A stretch of DNA of 64,000 nucleotides, taken from NCBI RefSeq assembly GCF_001278805.1, contig NZ_CP012602.1, forward strand, positions 785,001 to 849,000. The letters are read 5' to 3'. Shown piece by piece: positions 32,942 through 41,176 of this stretch (within the stretch, counting starts at the first letter, position 1; each line of letters starts with the position of its first letter). The stretch is from Bacillus sp. FJAT-18017. GTDB lineage: Bacteria; Bacillota; Bacilli; Bacillales; Cytobacillaceae. The position numbers and the translations under genes were made by a program. The notes beneath the pieces were generated by a model. The model did not search any database, was not told the DNA's origin, and worked only from the letters and a program-made list of their open reading frames with translations.

Positions 32942-34930
32942 ATGTCTAGGAAAGCCATTGCATCATTGTTAAGCGCTGCCATCGTTTTTTCATCGGTGGG
33001 AGAAGTTGTTTTTGCAGAAGAACGCGGAGTTAAAAGCCAGGAATCAACAAAAGGAACAGAGTTAGGGCAAGATTCCAGTAAGGGCGGTTCGGAGCTGCAA
33101 TCCGAGGAAACAGGGACTCCTGCTGGGTCCGCTCCATCCGAAATATCTGCTGAAACTCCGGGGGAACCGATAGTTAGCTCTGGTGAGGAGAACGGGGAAA
33201 CAGCCGAGGTTCAGGATGAGGAAGCCAAAGCCGACGAGCCTGCTGATAGTACTGAAAATCAAACCGGCACATCTGCTGCCAGCACTGAAAATCAAACCGG
33301 TACACCAGCTGAAAGCACTGAGCAGCCGGTGACTAGCTCTGATGAGGAGACCAAGGAAGCAGTCGAGGTTCAGGATGAGGAAGCCAAAACCGAAGAGCCT
33401 GCTGCCGGCACTGAGAAACCGGTGAATAGCGGCAAAGCTGAACCAGTTCAAAGTGATAAAGTCGAAACTAAGAGTACTGTTGAGACGCAGTCCGATGAGG
33501 GTACCATTCTTACAGTTGGAAATACAACCTATTACCTTAATGAGAACAAAGAGATTTTAAAAGCGGAAGTCCACTCAAACGGGCAGCTAGTGAAAATACA
33601 AGAATACTATCCAAATAGTACAGTCGAAACCGCAGAAAGCTCGATTCAATACATATTCTATGTTAATCAAGATGGTTACATAACAAAGCGGGAGCAGTTG
33701 GAAAAGGATACTCAAAAAATTCAAACCTATTATACATATTATTCGGGGGCTAAATACGGCTCTCATGATAATAAAGTTCAGTATAAACTGATTCTGAATT
33801 CCTCAGGATATGTCGCCAGGACCACAAGACATCAAGTGGATACCCAAAAAATCCTTACCTACTATACATATTATCCAGGCACGAAGTACGGAACGCATGG
33901 AAAAAGAATTCAGTACAAACTAACTCAGAATTCGTCGGGTTATTTAACGAGTGCAACAAGGCATGAAGCGGACACCCAAAAGATCTTGACCCGGTATACA
34001 TATTACTCGGGGACGAAGTATGGAACGCAGGGGAGAAGAATTCAGTACAAACTTACTCAGAATTCGTCTGGTTATATAACTAGTGCGACAAGGCATGAAC
34101 TGGACACCCAAAAAATCTTGACCCGGTATACATACTATTCGGGGACGAAGTACGGTACCCATGGAAAAAGGATTCAGTACAAACTAACTCAGAATTCATC
34201 AGGATATTTAACGAAAGCATCCAGGCATGAAGTGAATACCCAAAGAATCCTTAACTGGTATGAATATTATCCGTCCACAAAGTATGGAACTCATGGGAAA
34301 AGAATCAAGAACGTTTTTACAATCGGAACGACAGGCTATCTTACTTCATCGGTTAGTAGGGAAGCAGGGACCCAGCGGCTTCTGGCAACCTACGGCTACT
34401 TGCCTAAAACGAAGTACGGCAGCCATGCAGCACGGGTAAGTAGCCTGAAACTGAATGTCCCGCTGGTCAAGCAGCTTCCTGAACTCCCTACTGGCTGCGA
34501 AATAACTGCTGTCACGATGATGCTTCTTTATAAAGGTGCTAACGTAAACAAAGTCAGCCTCGCAAGGGAAATGCCAAGGCATTCATGGGATCCGAACCAA
34601 GGGTATGTTGGAGATCCTTTTACTAAAGGCGGCTGGACCATTTACCCGTCAGCTTTAATGAGTCTAGTGAAAAAGTATGCCGGAACATCCGTCAACCTGA
34701 CCGGAACCAGCAATGCAACGTTAGAATCGTATTTATCGAAAAATAAACCGGTAGTTGTCTGGGCATCACCAATGCACGGGTTCTCCGTCCACGCCATCAC
34801 GCTAACCGGATTCGACGGAAGCAATTACTACTATAATGACCCTTGGACCGGTGAAAAGAACGTTAAAATGAGCAAAACTAGTTTTAACAAAATCTGGGCA
34901 AACCAAAATAAGAGGGCCATTTCCTATTAA
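32942..34930 (+). CDS. Secreted C39-like cysteine peptidase with 44-residue repeats
   Basis: This 662-residue protein has a signal peptide (cleavage near VFAEE, residue 26), a Glu/Pro/Thr-rich low-complexity spacer (about 30-190) that itself repeats an EVQDEEAK unit, five to six 44-residue repeats (about 250-490; YTYYSGTKYGTHGKRIQYKL motif), and a C-terminal Peptidase_C39_2 domain. Catalytic candidates are Cys 519 (LPTGCEITA), His 617 (FSVHAITL) and Asp 633 (YNDPWTG). There is no LPXTG or SLH motif. The repeats probably bind the wall and the C39 domain cleaves a peptide outside the cell. AAAGGAGAG precedes the ATG. Confidence 0.85.
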   Translation: MSRKAIASLLSAAIVFSSVGEVVFAEERGVKSQESTKGTELGQDSSKGGSELQSEETGTPAGSAPSEISAETPGEPIVSSGEENGETAEVQDEEAKADEPADSTENQTGTSAASTENQTGTPAESTEQPVTSSDEETKEAVEVQDEEAKTEEPAAGTEKPVNSGKAEPVQSDKVETKSTVETQSDEGTILTVGNTTYYLNENKEILKAEVHSNGQLVKIQEYYPNSTVETAESSIQYIFYVNQDGYITKREQLEKDTQKIQTYYTYYSGAKYGSHDNKVQYKLILNSSGYVARTTRHQVDTQKILTYYTYYPGTKYGTHGKRIQYKLTQNSSGYLTSATRHEADTQKILTRYTYYSGTKYGTQGRRIQYKLTQNSSGYITSATRHELDTQKILTRYTYYSGTKYGTHGKRIQYKLTQNSSGYLTKASRHEVNTQRILNWYEYYPSTKYGTHGKRIKNVFTIGTTGYLTSSVSREAGTQRLLATYGYLPKTKYGSHAARVSSLKLNVPLVKQLPELPTGCEITAVTMMLLYKGANVNKVSLAREMPRHSWDPNQGYVGDPFTKGGWTIYPSALMSLVKKYAGTSVNLTGTSNATLESYLSKNKPVVVWASPMHGFSVHAITLTGFDGSNYYYNDPWTGEKNVKMSKTSFNKIWANQNKRAISY

Positions 34931-34998
34931 CTTTTATGAAAAAATTGCTATCAAGGATACCTAAGTACTAGTGATACCAGAAACGCTACTAACTATTG

Positions 34999-35036
34999 AG
35001 GCCAAGATTTTTTCAGGAATCTTGGCCTATTTCTTT
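34999..35036 (+). terminator. Terminator of the C39-like gene
   Basis: AGGCCAAGATT (34,999-35,009) pairs with AATCTTGGCCT (35,018-35,028) before TTTCTTTTT. Confidence 0.88.
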
Positions 35037-35112
35037 TTAAAATGGCAGGACTGGACGAATGCGGGAATTAAAAGCACAATGAGAATAACAAGTACCAGAG
35101 AGGTGTTGCGGA

Positions 35113-35856
35113 ATGGGCTCCAATTATCGGGAAACGGTTCACCATCAAACTAACCAGGCGGGGCAGCATAGCCACTGCACCCATCATGGCCATTCGCACC
35201 AATCTTGCGTTGCACTCGTTCCAATTTTTAATCATTTGGAGAAGCCGCAGATGGACGAAATCATGAAGACGGCGCGGCCGGCTTCTTTTAAAAAAGGTGA
35301 AATTGTGTACCAGGCCGGCAGCGAGTCGGATTCGCTCTATATTGTCCATAAGGGCAAAATCCGGATTTACCGGCTTTCCGAGTCGGGTAAGGAACAGCTT
35401 GTCCGCATCCTTAATCCTGGTGATTTTACCGGGGAATTGGCTTTGTTCAATGAAGGTGTGCATGAGTCCTTTGCCGAAGCGATGGCTGATACGGAAGTAT
35501 GCATGATACGCCGTGGTGACCTCCAGGAATTCCTGTTGAAGTATCCGACGATTGCTTTGAAGATACTGGCCGAGTTCTCGAACCGGCTTGAGCAGTCAGA
35601 GAAGCAGGGTGCGCGTACGGCAACGGAAAAGGTGGAAACGAGGATTGCGCTGTTTTTGGTCGATTGCCTGGAGGATGAAGGGGCGTCCCGTGAGTTTAAG
35701 CTGCCGATAGCTAAGAAGGATCTTGCATCCTATCTTGGTACGACTCCTGAAACAGTCAGCCGGAAGCTCACCGAGTTTGAGGATGCCGGATTAATCCGCC
35801 AAAAGCCTCAAAAGAGAATTGAGATTCTTGACCTTGATAGGCTGCTGCTCGTTTAG
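35113..35856 (+). CDS. Crp/Fnr-family regulator with His/Cys-rich N-terminus
   Basis: This 247-residue regulator has a 33-residue N-terminal tail dense in metal ligands (eight His; Cys 22 and Cys 32 in HSHCTHHGHSHQSC), a cNMP-type beta-roll (FKKGEIVYQAGSESDSLYIVHKGKIRIY, PGDFTGELALFNEG), the dimer helix, and a winged HTH with DLASYLGTTPETVSRKLTEFEDAG, typical of Fnr/Flp recognition helices. The tail suggests Fe-S, heme or metal sensing, as in Fnr-like oxygen sensors. GAGAGGTG lies before the ATG. Targets are unknown; AOR, an anaerobic-type enzyme, is a candidate. Confidence 0.88.
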   Translation: MGSNYRETVHHQTNQAGQHSHCTHHGHSHQSCVALVPIFNHLEKPQMDEIMKTARPASFKKGEIVYQAGSESDSLYIVHKGKIRIYRLSESGKEQLVRILNPGDFTGELALFNEGVHESFAEAMADTEVCMIRRGDLQEFLLKYPTIALKILAEFSNRLEQSEKQGARTATEKVETRIALFLVDCLEDEGASREFKLPIAKKDLASYLGTTPETVSRKLTEFEDAGLIRQKPQKRIEILDLDRLLLV

Positions 35857-35949
35857 CGTACTCTGAAAAGGGTGCGCTTATTTTTTTTGTGGAGGTGTCA
35901 TTTTTTAAAAAAACTTCCGTCTTATTGTATAAACGGGATGGTGAGCGAA

Positions 35950-36555
35950 ATGCGTAAATTTAGCTTAATTGTTATGCTGGCAAGCTTGGTTCTGCTGATG
36001 AATACGACTGTGTTTGCGACCAGCTGGGTTGATGTCAATCCAAAAGAGGTCGTTAACAGGGCGGATGTGATTGTTAGCGGCACGTATGATTTTTCCGATG
36101 AACGGGAAGAAAGTGAGTTTATTTTCCATGGCGTGGCGTTTAATGTTAGCAAGGTGTATAAAGGTGATAATGTATCCAAAAAGATAACAGCAGGCCTTGA
36201 TCCTTTCGACGATGGCTGGGTGGACGAATTTCAGCGTAAAGGCGGGGAATTCCTGTTGTTTTTGGAGAATAGTGAAGAGGCAGACTTCCTTGTGCCTGTT
36301 GGCGGCCCAAATGGAATGATTCAATTTAAGAATGGCAAGGTCGTCCATCCTGTTGATACAAAAAGGGTGTTTTTTGAAGAATTCCTAAAAACAGTGGAAG
36401 AGAAACCAGCAGTTCCGGCACTTCCAAAGTCTGAACCAGCAAAGCCTGAACCCGTTGAATCTGCCGAGGATCACAGGCCGGTGCTGGCATTAACAGTTGG
36501 CATAGGTGTTCTGGTTTGTTTAGGAGTTGGAATTTTTCTAAAAAGGAGAATGTGA
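35950..36555 (+). CDS. Secreted protein anchored by a C-terminal membrane segment
   Basis: This 201-residue protein has a signal peptide (cleavage about FATS, residue 22), a beta-rich domain with RADVIVSGTYDFSDE, VAFNVSKVYKGD and GGEFLLFLEN, a Pro/Glu-rich stalk (PALPKSEPAKPEPVES) and a C-terminal helix LALTVGIGVLVCLGVGIFL followed by KRRM. It should be displayed outside the membrane. The domain resembles the anchored protein at 18,811-19,329. ATG 35,950 is chosen for the signal peptide; in-frame starts at 35,938 and upstream are possible. No enzymatic motif. Confidence 0.75.
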   Translation: MRKFSLIVMLASLVLLMNTTVFATSWVDVNPKEVVNRADVIVSGTYDFSDEREESEFIFHGVAFNVSKVYKGDNVSKKITAGLDPFDDGWVDEFQRKGGEFLLFLENSEEADFLVPVGGPNGMIQFKNGKVVHPVDTKRVFFEEFLKTVEEKPAVPALPKSEPAKPEPVESAEDHRPVLALTVGIGVLVCLGVGIFLKRRM

Positions 36556-36654
36556 GTGGAACGAAGCTGTTGCCTTTTGCACCATCATGGCTGATGCATA
36601 GAATAGAGCCTCGTAAAATGGGCCAGCCCTCATGTAATCAGGGTCCACCGAGGC

Positions 36655-36988
36655 GGATTAATCCAATAGAACCGGTTTAATAGATTAATCAGTGTTCGGG
36701 AGAGGTGGATTAATCCAATAGAGTAGGTTTAATAGATTAATCAGTGTTCGGGAGAGGCGGATTAATCCAATAGAGCCGGTTTAATAGATTAATCAGGGTT
36801 CGGGAGAGGTGGATTAATCCAATAGAGTCGGTTTAATAGATTAATCAGTGTTCGGGGGAGGTGGATTAATCCAATAGAGTCGGTTTATTAGATTAATCAG
36901 TGTTCGGGAGAGGTGGATTAATCCAATAGAGTCGGTTTAATAGATTAATCAGTGTTCGGGGGAGGTGGATTAATCCAATAGAAGCGGC
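36655..36988. repeat. 52-bp tandem repeats with GGATTAATCC, seven units
   Basis: GGATTAATCC begins at 36,655, 36,707, 36,759, 36,811, 36,863, 36,915 and 36,967, every step exactly 52 bp. Each unit also carries a second self-complementary GATTAATC 27 bp later and a constant TCAGTGTTCGGGAGAGG segment. Units are contiguous with no variable spacers, so this is not a CRISPR. It fills most of the 36,556-37,027 gap. Confidence 0.97.
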
Positions 36989-36999
36989 ATACAGTCAAA

Positions 37000-37032
37000 A
37001 GAGCCATTCCACTTAACGGAATGGCTCTTAAT
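37000..37032 (-). terminator. Hairpin overlapping the stop of the next minus-strand gene
   Basis: AAGAGCCATTCC (from about 37,001) pairs with GGAATGGCTCTT (to 37,029). On the minus strand it lies at the gene end and is followed by TTGACTG, so the U tail is weak. Confidence 0.6.
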
Positions 37033-37663
37033 AGTATTTTTCCTGGAGCCACTTGGACCTGATTAGTTCTTTATCGTTTTGGTTCCTTTCTTTGACGGCT
37101 TCAAACATCACTTTCCATAATCCTTCCTTCCACTTGGCGGGGTCTTGTTCGTAGTAGTAGATTCCCTCCACTGTGGAAATATCGTCAGTGAAATCGAGAT
37201 GGATGAGGCTGTTTTTATAAAAGACGAACGTGAAGCCATGTTCGATTGATAAATGATTATCTTTAAAAAAGGATAATGCAAAGTATGTATAGTCATCTTT
37301 CACGGTGTCGGTCAGAATCTGGAACGCGGGTTTACCGATATAGGAATGGATTTCACTGCTGTTTGAAAAAGTGATTGGGCTAAATGAATAGTCTTCCGAG
37401 TTGAAAATTTCCCATTTGATTGGTCCATCTTCCTGCAAAGCAAACAGTGTATCAAGTACCGTTTTATAAATTTGAGGAAATTCTTTCTTTAAAAAGTTTA
37501 TTGTATTGAGCTCTTTGGTTGAGAGAGGGGGCTTGGTTATACAGTTGCCAACGATTTCAATCTCATCAGTCCCAAACAGGGCAGCCGGGCTGTTTACGGT
37601 TAGCCAGCCATCATATTCTCCATATTCCTCGTAGTATTTAAAACGATCGATTTGATTAACCAT
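37028..37663 (-). CDS. Hypothetical cytosolic protein
   Basis: This 211-residue soluble protein is rich in aromatic and acidic residues (YYEEYGEYDGWLTVNS, VKDDYTYFALSFFKDN, YYYEQDPAKWKEGLW). It has no signal, membrane segment or motif I recognise. The composition recalls small immunity- or SMI1/KNR4-like proteins but no specific match is claimed. GGAGG lies 7 nt before ATG 37,663. It is downstream of nothing obvious and may be a single-gene unit. Confidence 0.7.
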   Translation of the reverse strand: MVNQIDRFKYYEEYGEYDGWLTVNSPAALFGTDEIEIVGNCITKPPLSTKELNTINFLKKEFPQIYKTVLDTLFALQEDGPIKWEIFNSEDYSFSPITFSNSSEIHSYIGKPAFQILTDTVKDDYTYFALSFFKDNHLSIEHGFTFVFYKNSLIHLDFTDDISTVEGIYYYEQDPAKWKEGLWKVMFEAVKERNQNDKELIRSKWLQEKYY

Positions 37664-37768
37664 TTGTTCGCCTCCTTAATTTTATAAACTATATATTCTA
37701 TATTTCTACAAAATTTTCCTTCTTTTTTAAAAATGGCTACCCTAAAGTCGGGATAGCCGCAGAAATTT

Positions 37769-39145
37769 CTATAGTTCAATAACAAATTCGGTTCCTTGGC
37801 CTTGTTCGCTGCTGACAGAGATGGTGCCGCCATGTGCTTCAACAAGTTCTTTGGCGATTGCAAGTCCAAGGCCGCTGCCGCCGAGGGCGCGGGTTCGGGA
37901 TTTGTCAACACGGTAGAAGCGTTCAAAGATGCGGGGAACGTCTTCTTTTGGAATGCCCCAGCCGCGGTCACGGACTGCAATCGTAACATGCTCGGACTGC
38001 CGATTTCCCTCAACTCTTGAAACGGTGACACTTACCATGCTGCCAGGATCGGAGTATTTGCGTGCGTTTTCAATCAGGTTGATGATTACCTGCTCAAAGC
38101 GGATTGGATCGATGCTGACGGAGATGTTTTCTGGGCATACAAGATCGAGCTTCATTTGCTTGTCGGTGAAGGCAGGGGCAGCTTTGCTAAAAATCCCCTC
38201 AAGATAAGGCTTGAGCTCGACATCCACTTTGTCGATGGAGAAGGTGTTTTCGTCTATCCTTGCCAGGTTGAACAGTTCTTTGACGAGTTTGGCGAGCTTT
38301 CCGGCTTCTTCGGTAATGATGGTAAGGTATTTGTTGCGCTCAGCAGGTTCAAGTTCCTGACGCTGGGCGATTTCGGCATAGCCCTTGATATATGTGAGGG
38401 GCGTTCTTAATTCATGTGAAATAGACCCAAGGAAATCATTGCGTTCATTTTTTAAAATATCCAGTTCATGTGCCAGGATTTCGATTGACTCCCCGAGCTC
38501 ACCGACTTCGTCACGGGAGCGCTTGGGCAAGGTGACGGAGAAATCGCCCTTTCTGATTTTCTTGGTCGCTTCGTTCATTTGGACGAGTGGTTCGGTCAAA
38601 AAGCGTGATAGGAAAAAGATAACGCCAATCATGAACAAAAGCGACAGTAGGCCGGCAATCAAGAAGTGCTGGTTCATTCCAGAGATGAGCTCCTTGATTT
38701 TTTCGGTTCCCTGAAACATAAACACCGTTCCAATGGTACCATCCTGCAAATCTACCGGTGTGGCGGATGCGATATACGGCTTGTCCTTCCAGTCATCTTC
38801 AAGAATCATCCCAGGTTCGGGAATGTCATCAGGACGCTTGGACATGACCGCTTCCATTGCAGGCACTACCTCGTTTGAGGACATAAGGATGGTACCGTAC
38901 GAATCAGCCAGGATGACAATTGTATCGGTGCGCGATTCCATTAAAGCAATATGCCGGATTGTTTCCTCGTGGAAGTTCTCCTCAAGGATTTCGCGGTGGT
39001 TGTTGCCGCGGGTTTGCAGCGCGATGAGCTCGTCGTCAACCCGCGAGTGGATGATGTTGTTGTGAAGCGCGACCATCAAAACTGTTTCAAGCAGGAAAAT
39101 GGCCAGGAAAAAGAAAAAGCCGATTTTAAAGGAAATTTTATTCAT
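37769..39145 (-). CDS. Sensor histidine kinase (HAMP-HisKA-HATPase), orphan
   Basis: This 458-residue membrane kinase has a membrane helix at 7-27, an extracytoplasmic sensor of about 130 residues, a second helix (about 162-182), a HAMP region (EPLVQMNEATKKIRKGDFSV), the H-box SISHELRTPLTYIKG and an ATPase domain with N-box NLIENARKYS, G1 RDRGWGIPKED and G2 GGSGLGLAI. GGAGGG lies upstream of ATG 39,145. No response regulator is adjacent on this strand, so the phospho-acceptor is unknown. A conserved pair of noncoding units and a phased repeat precede it. Confidence 0.93.
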   Translation of the reverse strand: MNKISFKIGFFFFLAIFLLETVLMVALHNNIIHSRVDDELIALQTRGNNHREILEENFHEETIRHIALMESRTDTIVILADSYGTILMSSNEVVPAMEAVMSKRPDDIPEPGMILEDDWKDKPYIASATPVDLQDGTIGTVFMFQGTEKIKELISGMNQHFLIAGLLSLLFMIGVIFFLSRFLTEPLVQMNEATKKIRKGDFSVTLPKRSRDEVGELGESIEILAHELDILKNERNDFLGSISHELRTPLTYIKGYAEIAQRQELEPAERNKYLTIITEEAGKLAKLVKELFNLARIDENTFSIDKVDVELKPYLEGIFSKAAPAFTDKQMKLDLVCPENISVSIDPIRFEQVIINLIENARKYSDPGSMVSVTVSRVEGNRQSEHVTIAVRDRGWGIPKEDVPRIFERFYRVDKSRTRALGGSGLGLAIAKELVEAHGGTISVSSEQGQGTEFVIEL

Positions 39146-39181
39146 GGGGTACCCTCCGGGAGTTAGGTTGAACGGGTATTT

Positions 39182-39272
39182 GACCGATAAAAGTGGTAAA
39201 TTGACCGATAAATTTTAGATTAGACCGATAAGCCAGACGAAACGACCGATATACTACTTAATTTGATTGATA
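39182..39272. repeat. 21-bp phased repeat, word GACCGATA, five units
   Basis: GACCGATA begins at 39,182, 39,203, 39,223 and 39,244, with GATTGATA at 39,265: steps 21, 20, 21, 21 bp. It lies directly upstream of the histidine kinase gene. Confidence 0.9.
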
Positions 39273-39533
39273 AGCATCAGAATCGTTCAAATTAGCGAAC
39301 GAATGGGCGCGATAATCTAGAGCAAAAGCGTAACGCTAGAGCCAGTGCTGGTTCCGATTTAAAAATGAGTGCTGTCCCTATAGGTGTTAAACAGTGTTGC
39401 GCAGGTGAATGTAATTTAGCAGTGGGCCTGCCGATAAAGTTTCATTATGAGCGCAGGCGGAACCAAAAAAAGTTTATCCGGCATTACTTTAGCTATAGAA
39501 TACACCATTCGGGGAGGCATTTGAAAAAAAGGA

Positions 39534-39757
39534 CAAAAAAATGGGGTGCCAGCGTCGCCGGCACCCGAATTAAGGGAGGTTAATTAAGTAAAGCAGATAG
39601 TTCAAACTTGGGTAAAACATATTAAATCTGATTTGCCTGGCAGATTCTCCGCTTCAGCCCGCATAGCCCCACTATGCTTGCGTCGGGTTCGATTCTGTCG
39701 GCATTTCAAAATTGTTAAAAGGGTTTGTTTGAGAAGTTTTGGGCTTCTCTTAACTAC
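39534..39757 (-). ncRNA. Candidate sRNA gene, copy 1
   Basis: Read on the minus strand, a TATTAT -10-like element (39,769-39,764) is followed by a folded domain whose apical hairpin GCATAG-TGGGG-CTATGC and closing TGCC/GGCA stem precede CAAATCAGA, TTTTACCCAAGTTTGAACTATCT-like sequence, then TTAATTAACCTCCCTT and a terminator (GGGTGCCGGC-gac-GCTGGCACCC, 39,566-39,544, then CATTTTTTT). CCTCCC complements a Shine-Dalgarno site. It is homologous to copy 2, with paired-base changes in stems. The 5' end is approximate. Confidence 0.65.
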
Positions 39758-39873
39758 ACCCTAATAATAAGAAATTATTTTGTGGATGGTATGAAGAACT
39801 TATGTGGTTTTTGTGAAGAAGAAGGGCCAGTGCCTGTGTGCTTGCTGGCATAGGGGAAACGTCCCTAAACAAC

Positions 39874-40124
39874 AAAAAAAAGGAGGTGCCCACCGTGTGG
39901 ACACCTTATTATTAAAGGGAGGTTAATTAAGGGTAAAGCTAGATAGTTCAAACTTGGGTAAAACAATTTAAGAGTCATGTTGCGTATTCAAGAATTCTGA
40001 TTTGCCCTGGAATGCTTGCCAACTGCTTGCACGGCCCCACCATGCTTGCTGTTTGCCTGCGGTTCCAGACAATCCAGGATTTGGTTTTCCTGTTGTGTAG
40101 TGTTGGATTTTACTCCCTTGCTAC
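39874..40124 (-). ncRNA. Candidate sRNA gene, copy 2
   Basis: This unit has the same order as copy 1: TATTAT (40,136-40,131), outer stem CCTGGA/TCCAGG, apical GCATGG-TGGGG-CCGTGC, CAAATCAGA, TTTTACCCAAGTTTGAACTATCT-like block, TTAATTAACCTCCCTT, then the terminator AGGTGTCCAC-acg-GTGGGCACCT (39,906-39,884) and T-run to 39,874. The block upstream of the promoter (40,150-40,190) is also conserved between copies. No open frame is conserved, which argues for RNA rather than peptide function. Confidence 0.65.
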
Positions 40125-40191
40125 ATCTTTATAATAGAAAATAAGAATGTGGATGCTATGAAGAACTTATGTGATTTTTGTGAAGATGAAC

Positions 40192-40364
40192 TAAAAAGCG
40201 GAAGCGCCTGGTCAGCGCCGTATGGCCTGGAGTCTCTCCAACTGAGATAAAGGAAACACGAAGAGCGAAAGCGATTCGATGTTGACTTATCGTAGGGCGG
40301 AGAGTGAAGGACACTAGGCGCTAGGCGCTGGAGCTAGATTGAACCCAATAAGCGCAAGCGCCGG
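40192..40364. repeat. Dispersed Bacillaceae-type element (AAGCGGAAGCGCC...AAGCGCAAGCGCC)
   Basis: A roughly 170-bp segment starts AAAAGCGGAAGCGCC, contains GCGAAAGCGATTCG, GACTTATCG and GGCGCTGGAGCTAGATTGAA, and ends AATAAGCGCAAGCGCC. From memory such elements are common in Bacillaceae intergenic regions. A reduced relative is at 22,983-23,010. It codes for nothing visible. Confidence 0.65.
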
Positions 40365-40459
40365 ATTTTTTTCAAAAAAGACTTAAAAGAGTTGAAAAAC
40401 GTATAAAAAGAATTAACTCCGCAATGGTATGATGGAAGTGTCGGAAGGAGTGTATGATT

Positions 40460-41176
40460 ATGGTGAAAATTCTGCTTGTTGACGATGAACAGATGATTAT
40501 GGAAGTGCTGGAAGCCTATCTTGTAAGAGAGGGCTATGAGATTGTGAAGGCGGATAATGGGGTTGACGCGCTGAAGAAAGCCAGGTCGGAAAACCCTAAT
40601 TTAATAGTGCTAGATTTGATGCTACCGGATATTTCCGGCGAGGAGGTTTGCCGCCTGGTCAGGATGGATTCGGATGTGCCGATTTTGATGCTGACGGCGA
40701 AGGGGACCGAGGAGGACAAAATCAACGGGATTGTGATCGGAGCGGATGATTATGTGACGAAGCCGTTCTCGCCTCGTGAGGTGGTTGTCAGGATTCAGGC
40801 AATTTTGCGGCGCATGAAGAAGACGGTGGAACAAAAGCCGGAGAAGCTTGAGTTCGATGGCGGTCTGTCAATTGATACGGAGAAAAAAGAAGTGACTTGT
40901 GGTGGTGAGCTTGTCAGCCTGACCCCGATTGAGTACAAGTTGCTGACGAATATGGCGGAAAATCCGGGCCGCGTGTACAGCCGGATGGACCTTCTGGAAA
41001 AAATCCAGGATGAAGGCATGTATTACGAGGGCTATGAGCGGAGTGTTGATACACATATCAAGAATCTCAGGAAAAAGATCGAGCATGATTCGAGGCAGCC
41101 TCAGTTCATACTGACCGTGTTCGGGATGGGTTACAAATTCGGGGGTACTCCGCATGCTGCGAACGCTAAGAGCTAG
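40460..41176 (+). CDS. OmpR/PhoB-family response regulator
   Basis: This 238-residue regulator has a receiver (ILLVDDEQ, phospho-Asp in IVLDLMLPDISGEE, Lys in VTKPFSPRE) and a winged-helix DNA-binding domain (SLTPIEYKLLTNMAENPGRVYSR, YERSVDTHIKNLRKKIE, GMGYKF). ATG 40,460 has AAGGAG 9 nt upstream; ATG 40,454 has only 3 nt. Its end overlaps the following kinase gene by 23 bases, so the pair forms a two-component operon. The signal is unknown. Confidence 0.93.
   Translation: MVKILLVDDEQMIMEVLEAYLVREGYEIVKADNGVDALKKARSENPNLIVLDLMLPDISGEEVCRLVRMDSDVPILMLTAKGTEEDKINGIVIGADDYVTKPFSPREVVVRIQAILRRMKKTVEQKPEKLEFDGGLSIDTEKKEVTCGGELVSLTPIEYKLLTNMAENPGRVYSRMDLLEKIQDEGMYYEGYERSVDTHIKNLRKKIEHDSRQPQFILTVFGMGYKFGGTPHAANAKS

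Noticed and set aside
36655..36988. CRISPR-like regular array
   Set aside because: Units are contiguous 52-bp copies with no variable spacers, and no cas gene is present.
39365..39583. Plus-strand 72-codon frame
   Set aside because: No SD; it overlaps the terminator of the sRNA candidate on the opposite strand.
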